This document shows, piece by piece, positions 57,101-64,000 of a stretch of DNA of 64,000 nucleotides. How positions within the stretch are numbered: position 1 is the stretch's first letter; each line of letters opens with the position of its first letter. Made by a program: the position numbers and the translations under genes. Below the pieces are notes generated by a model. The model searched no databases. It was not told where the DNA came from and saw only the letters and a list, made by a program, of their open reading frames with translations. Source of the DNA: Medicago truncatula (Eukaryota > Streptophyta > Magnoliopsida > Fabales > Fabaceae). The DNA lies in NCBI RefSeq assembly GCF_003473485.1, contig NC_053045.1:3932501-3996500 (forward strand), read 5' to 3'.

Positions 57101-57906
57101 TGTTGAATATTGACTCAAAATTTGATGTTTGTGTTTCAGAAAGAAAATTGTGACATAATTTTGAGTCAACAATTTGGAGGTTTGTCACGGCAAAAATCGT
57201 GGCACGAGAGGATAAATCGTGGCACGATTTTGGATAACATTTAGTATTGTATTGTTTACTAACGTAAAATCGTGGCACAATTAGTGCAATCACATCACAA
57301 TTTGACATGATTTGAAACACTATTTAAGCACTACTTGACCCATTTGTTGAGTAAGTTTGGTGGATCTCATGGAAATCAAAGGATGGAACTTTTAGGATAC
57401 ATGGATACTAAAGGTTGAGAGTCTTTAGGCGAGATTCAAAGCTTCAAGATGTGAATCTTGAAGAACCAAAAGAGGGGGCTCTTGGAAAAGGGTTGGTGCC
57501 TTTTGAGGAGAGAATTATGGGGTCGAGGAACACTTCAAAGGAGAGTCTTTGTGAGCAAATTGTGCGAGTCTTGGGAGACCAAAAGAGAATATCCTTAGGA
57601 AATCAAAGGCTAAGAGTTGGTTCTCTTTTGGGGGTAGATTCTAGAGTTAGGGTTTGGATTTTGAAGTGTGCTCCTCTTAAGGTATCAAGTTCGAGATCTC
57701 TCTACCCTATAGTAGGTCATTGTTGTACCAAACTGAGTTAACAATTATTTGGTGTTGTTCTCTTTTCTCTACTCTCTTTATCTTGTTCATTCTTTGGTTC
57801 GATTGTAATTTTGTTTTACACTTGGTTGCTATATTAGATCTAGATATGTTGTTGTTATTGTTGTTTGTGGTTATTTTGGTTAGTAATTGCAATTGATGCT
57901 TGCCCC
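57101..57906 (+). mobile_element. Solo LTR of a copia element
   Basis: It starts TGTTGAATATTGACTC and ends near GATGCTTGCCCCA. A perfect ATCGTGGCACGAT palindrome lies at 57216-57228 with degenerate copies around it, then a CTATTTAAGCAC box near 57322. The opening and the CT-rich and TTGTTGTTATTG-rich end parallel the LTR at 49045-49787. No coding interior and no clear target duplication, so an old remnant. Confidence 0.65.
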
Positions 57907-58359
57907 ATAAATCTAAATTTCATTGATGTGAGATATGGAGTTACCGAATTCACAAAAAAAAAAAAAAAAAAACAACACACTTCAGATTATATAATCAAAA
58001 ACATCACTATAGTAGTATATAAGTAACACTCAAAACTTCCCTCATTGAAGAGCTACAATTTTTTGACCTAAACTTCTCCAAATTAACCAGAATATGAACA
58101 ACTACAAATTATATCATTCTTGAAGTGAGATCGGTATATTTCAGCATATTTTAACCCTTTTAACCACCAAACAAAAGGTTGGTTCACATTTGTTCTTTTA
58201 TTGTTAATTTTTTTATTGGTGTTTTTTATTTCAGATTATATAATCTGAAATAGATTGTTTAGCAATTCAAATTACATAATCCAAAACAAGATCAGATTGA
58301 TTTGTCTTTGAATTTTGTTGATTTGTATGTGTGACAATGATTGCTTTCAGATATAGATC

Positions 58360-58695
58360 CACATAGGTTGTGTTAGAGGCAACCAACTACCATGGTTGGA
58401 TTATTTAGGCGAGAGCGAAGAAAACATGCATATGGGAAGATGAATACGAAAAGGGGCAGGGGATTGTGTGGTGGATCTTGAACGTCTCAAGTGCCAGAGT
58501 CGAAGGATACAGAGCCAGAGCATGAGAAGGCGCAAGAGTCTCAACATAAGGAGGATGAATCAGATCAGCATGAGGATGCTTAAAATGCTGAGAATGATGA
58601 TATGCCAGATGTTGAGAAGGAGGAACCTATTCTTGATTCATATCTTGGTGGCCCATCAGACATATCTGTCCTCGGCCTATCTGCGTAACTAACTA
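58360..58695 (+). pseudogene. N-terminal scrap of a plant-mobile-domain (MAIN-like) gene
   Basis: In one frame from ATG 58390 the reading gives a basic start (MVGLFRRERRKHAYGK), an acidic Gln/Glu-rich middle (SKDTEPEHEKAQESQHKEDE) and EEPILDSYLGGPSDISVLGL. This resembles the start of aminotransferase-like plant mobile domain proteins (FPGGPxDxSVL), which in legumes are mostly carried by transposable elements. The main domain is missing, so this is a broken, internally deleted copy. Confidence 0.5.
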
Positions 58696-60557
58696 TCTGA
58701 CACATATGAGATTAAGATGTGAGAAAATTTTGTATTTGTTTTATTATTTTTGTACTAAGTTTTGTATATGTATTAATTTTGTACTGCAATTTTGCACATT
58801 TTTGGTGTTGTAATATAACATGAAGTCACTGGAAATGTTGTGCCACGATTGGTGATTATCGTGGCACAATTTGAAGAATGCCAAAGCAAATGATTCGAAT
58901 TTCAACATGATCGTGGCACGATGGAGCAGGGAGGTCCCACTATTAGGCTGCATCAGGGACATAACGAAGTGGATTTTGGTTAGTGTCCAAATAGAGCAAG
59001 GAGTCCAATCTGACAGGCTTAGACATGCTACGCAATAGGGTTTATGTTTATTTGATTAGTATATTTTGTCTGGCTTAGACGTGCTATGCAATAGGGTAAC
59101 ACAACTGGGATTATATAATTCAAACTATTAATATTTTTTCGGATTATGTTTTCAGAACGGTTTTGAAGCAAGAGTTGAAAGAACCAGTGTAATTTATAGG
59201 TGTTTTCTAAGTATTTTATGTGATTCAAAATATTATAGAAATCCTTTAAATTATATAATTCAAATAGAGTAAATTAAAAATGTGAAGAGCATGTGAGAAA
59301 CTGAAAGAGTGAAAAAAGAAATTCACAATAGTAATCTATTGACATAAAAAAACAGTCTCACAACTCCGGTCCCAAAAATACCTGTTAGCCCTAATCCCAA
59401 AAGGTGCCCAAAATACAAGTCACGCCAATTCATAATTGTTGGGTTAAGCACTTGAAACTTACTTAAGGAGAACTAACTTGTGTTTACAAGTTGTAACAAA
59501 AAGTACTTGTGTTTACAAGTAGTTCATGCTCAAGTTTCATCTCAAAGCATTTTATTTATCCTTCAAAGCTTGATTGAAAAACATTATTAGATGAAAAGCA
59601 AGTCGTACTTAACTAGTGTATTAACAATATCATTCATTCACTTGGAAACATATTTAGTATATTAAGTTTAAAAAAAAAAGGGGGCGTGGATAGATAGTGA
59701 AAGTGGCCTGATATTATAGTTAAGCCAACCCAGTTAAAAATCGTTGGGCTTTCCCATCATTTCTGCTTATGATTTTATTCCCAACCCCATTGCCTCTCCT
59801 CTCCTGCACCCCTAAAAACCCTGAAAATGCTCTCCAATTTTCGTATTATATAATTTGAAATATATTAATCTATCATTATCTAAAAGGAAAAATTAGCCAT
59901 GGTAGAACTGAGACTAACTGTATTTTTAGGATTTTGATATGTTAATATTCTAAAATTTGAATAGAACAAGTAATTCATATCTTAGGATCTTAACACCCTT
60001 TTATATTTTTCGAATTTCACTTGTGTAAAAAAAATTAAATTAAATTTTGACGCAAAAGAGGTTCAAAACATATATAGAGGTGTTCAAATCCTAAAACATT
60101 CATGCAATAATTTAGCTATGATTTAGTAAGAATCTCTGTTAAAATTGGATCTTGCATTCTTCTTAAAAAGAACCCAATTTGCATCATGTATTGACCAATT
60201 GATAGATGTAAATTATAACACTTACATTTCATGCAAACAAAGCACTCTCTCACTCTCTAATTGGTCCTCCCATTTTATCCAAATTAATGTTTTAATCCTT
60301 CCAATTTTAAAACTAACTTTTTAGGTTTCCTATTTTTTAATCTAAATGTATAGTTAATCACAACTAACTCTACTAAACATGATTATGGATTAATAACAAA
60401 CTAATAACATCAAGAACAAAAAGAACTATAAAATTAAGTGTTTGTGAAAAATTCATAAATTTGTGATTGATGCTAAATGATAGGAAGCTAAGAAACAATA
60501 CCACATGATTCACACAAAGGGAAAATTATATATCTCATACAATGCAAAGCATATAAA
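58696..60557. other. AT-rich spacer with repeat debris
   Basis: There is a perfect ATCGTGGCACGAT at 58910-58922 with degenerate copies near 58840-58870, so a piece of LTR-like sequence is likely here. ATTATATAATTCAAA-type motifs recur (59110, 59255, 59845). No gene recognised. Confidence 0.5.
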
Positions 60558-61129
60558 TTAAATATAATGAGAAACATAAACATTGTACTCAATTGTAGCA
60601 TCTCCTGTGTTGGGATCAGAAGAGTAAGTACTAGCTTCAGCATATCCCTTAGCAAACCTAAAAACTCCACTTCCACCAATCACAGGCATTTCTCTAACCT
60701 TATTGTTAGCAACATTCTTCCTGAAATAGTAATGGTGCTTCCATTATACTTTCCTTCAAACAAAGCAAAGTTCATAATCATAAGAAAATTGAGCACGGTT
60801 TGTGAAATAGAGGCATATATTCCTTGAGCCCTTCCAACCAATTTTGAGCTTAATTGAGGTCCCAAGGTTAAAGGGTTGTCTATGATTTTCACCAAACCAA
60901 AGACACTAGTTTTGTTATAGTCCGGGAGTGATGAAATGATATCGAATGAGGCTGCGTTATCTCCGGCCACTATGTCTTGCCAGTAAAACCTAAAATGGCT
61001 AGCATTTTGTTCCCTTTGGAAAACCTTAGGATCTATTGAACTCACGAAACCAGTCTCATTTTGTGCGGTGACGGTTGTGTAGGTGTAACAAGATAGGAAA
61101 AGAAATAAAAAGATTTTGAAAGCACCCAT
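60558..61129 (-). pseudogene. Dirigent copy I, divergent and frameshifted
   Basis: A ninth dirigent homologue, clearly more diverged than the rest. Signal peptide MGAFKIFLFLFLSCYTYTTV, then FVSSIDPKVFQREQNASHF (a deletion relative to KKEKLSHF), RFYWQDIVAGDN (Gln for His before the conserved Asp), [48 protein letters not shown]. At about 60718 one base is missing relative to the paralogues, after which the continuation ([33 protein letters not shown]) is in another frame and ends at 60558. A single recent lesion or a sequencing error are both possible, since the rest of the reading is well kept. As given it would make a 149-residue truncated protein. Confidence 0.85.
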
Positions 61130-61164
61130 TTGAAATAAAAAGAAGCAAAAAGGGAAACAAGATA

Positions 61165-61178
61165 ATGTTTATAAGGAG
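61165..61178 (-). promoter_or_regulatory. Probable TATA box of dirigent copy I
   Basis: CTCCTTATAAACATTATC on the minus strand about 45 bp upstream of the ATG. TATAAACA is shared with the other copies, but the ACAAACCCCTC extension is absent. Confidence 0.5.
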
Positions 61179-61179
61179 A

Positions 61180-62489
61180 TGTAAATTGAGTGAGTAGTTG
61201 CGATTTGTTCATCTTTTGCATGACATATATATAGAACCATGCAACCGTGAATATTCCTTTCTAAAAAAAATGTAGCCTTGAATATAGTTAATTGTAGTCA
61301 TTGTGATAAAGATATAAAGTTTTTTTAATCCCCATTCTAAAGATATTCGGCCTAATTTGCAAGTGAATTGATCAAACTTTGAAAGATCTATATTTTATAT
61401 TGAGCGTAATTGTTTTAATCTATTTTTTATTAAGGAGATTTGATTACTTTTATTTACTTAATCGAGTAGGTTTGAATACTAATTTCCCCCTTAGAAAAAG
61501 GTCTGAATACTAATTAATTGTAATTTTATTGAATAATATACAATGATCAAATTAAAATTTAATATCTAAGATGCTAGAAAAAAGGTTTGAGTCTTAATTA
61601 AATGGTAATTATTTTGCATAATACAATGATCAAATGAAATTTAAGTTATATTTCATCTGTATTATTGAAATCTCACAACACCGAGTGGCATAAATATTTT
61701 TTTTGTAAAAATACAAAACTAGCATTTTAAATACTACAGGAGAAGTTTATAGATAAAAACATTTTTATTTCTAAGAGATGACTTTGTTCTAATACAAAAT
61801 ACAAAACTAGCATTTTTATTTCTAACATTTTTAGTCCCGTGGCTAGAAATTTCAAGAGAGCTTTTCATAACGTCACTGTGATGAATTGACTAGGCATTTC
61901 CTAATTTATTTATTTTTAATGCATAAAATTGAATGGAATGAGCTTTAATCAAAAGTTGTTGAATGTTATTTTAAAAAACTACTCTCGACAATTTATATCA
62001 CAAGCACCTCTTTTCAACTCATGCCGGAACCTTTTCTTTTATTTTTTAATATTTTTTTTTAATATATTTTTTTCTTCCATTTAACTTTATTTTATTTTAT
62101 TTTTTTTAACCGTTCCATTTAAATTTTTAAGGAAGTTCCATTTAATTTTATTATCTTTTTTTCAAAGGAATTTTATTATCTTTTTATCACTTATATATTT
62201 AATTTCAATATCGTTTAATCATCACAACCTTACAAATATTTTTATTCACACTGTCATTTAATGATACCAAATATTTTTATTTACTTTCTTCAACCTCACA
62301 AATATACACACACACATTAACGTTTAGTGTAATATTTGATGTCCTTATGTATGTTTTTTTGTTACGCTAATGCATATAATTTTTTTTAACTATTTTCCAA
62401 TTTTTATATTTTTAAAAACTTTTAACTATTTTCCAATTTTTTATTTTTAACTCTTTTCCAATTTTTTCTCCCAAATTCATTTGAGAGCA
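61180..62489. other. AT-rich spacer, partly Helitron-like
   Basis: No gene. A 16-bp direct repeat (ATTTTATTATCTTTTT) flanks a 9-bp filler at 62145-62185. The stretch at 62380-62480 (TTATATTTTTAAAAACTTTT, TTCTCCCAAATTCA) resembles the 5' part of the Helitron at 24714-24805, so a related element piece probably abuts the copia fragment. Confidence 0.5.
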
Positions 62490-64000
62490 AAGAGAGCAAG
62501 TATTGGTTAAAGGCGGTGAATGAAGAGATGGATTCATTGGAAAAGAACCAAACTTGGAAACTTGTGAAGCTACCTAAATACCAAAGGGTAGTTGGATGCA
62601 AGTGGATCTTCACGGAAAAGGAAGGTATTCCGGGTGTTGAAGGTCCTAGGTACAAAGCAAGACTTGTGGTCAAGGGTTTCACTCAAGTGGAGGGGATCGA
62701 GTACAATGAGATCTTCTCACCGGTGGTGAAACATTGTTCCATAAGGATACTTATGGCTATTGTGAATCAATTCAATCTTGAGTTGGAACAAATGGATGTG
62801 AAGACCGCTTTGTTACATGGTGACCTTGAAGAGAAAATCTACATGGAGCAACCGGAAGGTTTTTTGGAGGACAAGTCTAAGGTATGTCTTTTGAAGAAAT
62901 CTTTGTATGGGTTGAAGTAAAGCCCTAGGCAATGGTATCGTCGGTTTGATGAATTTCTTTTGAAGACCGGTTTTGTAAGAAGCGGATATGATTCTTGTGT
63001 GTACATGTTGAAGAGGGGTGAGAAAGTCATTCTCTACCTTCTTCTATATGTGGATGATATCTTGATGGCAAGCTCTAGCAAGGATGAGATTGTGAAGCTC
63101 AAAGAAAAGTTAAATGGTGAATTTGAGATGAAAGATCTTGGTCCGGCAAAGAGAGTTCTTGGAATTGATATCTTGAGGAATCATGACAAAGGCGAACTTT
63201 TCTTATCTCAACTTAGTTATTTGAAGAAGGTGGTGGAGCGTTTTAGAATGTCTAACTCTAAAACTGTGAGTACTCCCTTGGGGCACCACACAAAGTTGTC
63301 CATAAAACAATGTCCTCAATCCGAGGATGAGAAGCAATTGATGGAAGGTACTCCTATGCAAGTGGGGTTGGAAGTATCATGTATAGAATAGTTTGTAGTA
63401 GACCGGACTTAGCTTATGCGGTTAGCATTGTGAGTCGGTTTATGGAAAATCCAGGTATTGTGCATTGGCAAGCTTTGAAGTGGGTGTTGAGGTATTTGAA
63501 TGGGTCTTTGAAGGGCGGTTTGAAGTACACAAGAGCAGCTCAAGAGGAAGACGCTTTGGAGGGGTATGTTGATGCGGACTATGCGGGTAATGTGGACACA
63601 AGAAAATCTCTATCGGGTTTTGTGTCTACTCTCTATGGCACGACTATTAGTTGGAAGGCTAATCAACAATCTGTGGTGGCATTATCAACAACTCAAGCGG
63701 AGTATATTTCCCTTGTTGAAGGGGGTGAAAGAGGCCATATGGTTGAAAGATATGATTGGTGAGTTAGGAATTACTCAAGAATGTGTGAAGATACATTGTG
63801 ATAGTCAAAGTGCCATTCACTTGGCGAATCATCAAGTGTATCATGAGAGGACTAAGCACATTGACATTTGCTTGCACTTTGTTAGAGACATGATTGAATC
63901 AAAAGAGATTGTAGTGAAAAAAGTGGCATCGGAAGAGAATCTGGTGGATGTGTTTACCAAGTAATTGCCTAGATCAAGGTTCAAGCATTGCTTGGACTTG
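62490..64000 (+). mobile_element. Copia (Tork/Tnt1-like) RT and RNase H fragment, runs off the window
   Basis: It begins inside pol with LKAVNEEMDSLEKNQTWKLV, then reverse-transcriptase blocks (KARLVVKGFTQVEGIEYNEI, MDVKTALLHGDLEEKIYMEQ, LLYVDDILMASSSKDEI, FEMKDLGPAKRVLGIDI), then RNase H wording (GYVDADYAGNVDTRKS, ISWKANQQSVVALSTTQAEY, IHCDSQSAIHLANHQVYHER, VDVFTK near 63960). Gag, protease and integrase are absent and the frame is broken at several points, so it is a fossil. It belongs to the same family as 49045-50285; the tract after the pol end (GATCAAGGTTCAAGCATTGC) is shared with that copy. Confidence 0.9.

Noticed and set aside
57415-57741. 108-residue open frame on the plus strand (MRVFRRDSKLQDV)
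   Set aside because: It lies inside the solo LTR at 57101-57906; no domain.

Overview
The window is AT-rich nuclear DNA from a flowering plant, most likely a legume of the Medicago/clover/pea group. This is an inference from the dirigent paralogues, the tRNA-derived SINEs and the legume-type MITEs; no single marker proves the species. There is no bacterial-style organisation. Genes are sparse, intronless and all on the minus strand, separated by kilobases of transposon-derived DNA.

The organising feature is a tandem array of dirigent (DIR) genes from about 12.4 to 61.1 kb. Seven copies look intact: A 12463-13056, B 18274-18873, C 22141-22740, D 29468-30067, E 33884-34474, G 48100-48690 and H 52413-53006. 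Copy F (37660-44380) is split by two LTR-element insertions. The divergent copy I (60558-61129) is frameshifted. All encode secreted proteins of about 196-199 residues of the DIR-b/d type, the subfamily that includes legume pterocarpan synthases and other phenoxy-radical or isoflavonoid-acting dirigents; the substrate here is unknown. Between A and B lies one large intronless LRR receptor-like protein gene of the Ve/Cf type (13880-17026), so two defence-related families share the locus.

Region by region. 0-12 kb holds only repeats: a gypsy-type solo LTR with exact target duplications, a LINE tail interrupted by a MITE, a copia LTR relic, and an 869-bp Mutator-like non-autonomous element with a perfect 9-bp target duplication. 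12-23 kb holds DIR A, the RLP, DIR B and DIR C. 23-29 kb holds a MITE, a 1.6-kb Helitron with internal duplications, and an LTR relic containing a 262-bp CT microsatellite. 29-37.6 kb holds DIR D, a LINE carrying a nested LTR, DIR E, and a MITE nested in another MITE. 37.6-44.4 kb holds DIR F, carrying a very young copia element (identical 435-bp LTRs, one long gag-pol frame) and a gypsy-like solo LTR. 44.4-56.7 kb holds diverged tandem repeats, DIR G, a truncated copia 3' end fused to a gypsy gag scrap, DIR H, several SINEs and MITEs. 57-64 kb holds a solo copia LTR, a plant-mobile-domain gene scrap, DIR I and a copia RT/RNase H fragment running off the window.

The most interesting signals are: a 13-bp palindrome ATCGTG-N-CACGAT repeated in the U3-like part of several unrelated LTRs; evidence of patchwork exchange between DIR copies; a conserved distal upstream block and a conserved core promoter that travel with the DIR genes; and a series of tiny poly(A)/poly(T) insertions bounded by perfect 12-18 bp direct repeats that look like extremely truncated retroposition events. 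I saw no tRNA or rRNA gene, CRISPR array or bacterial-type operon.
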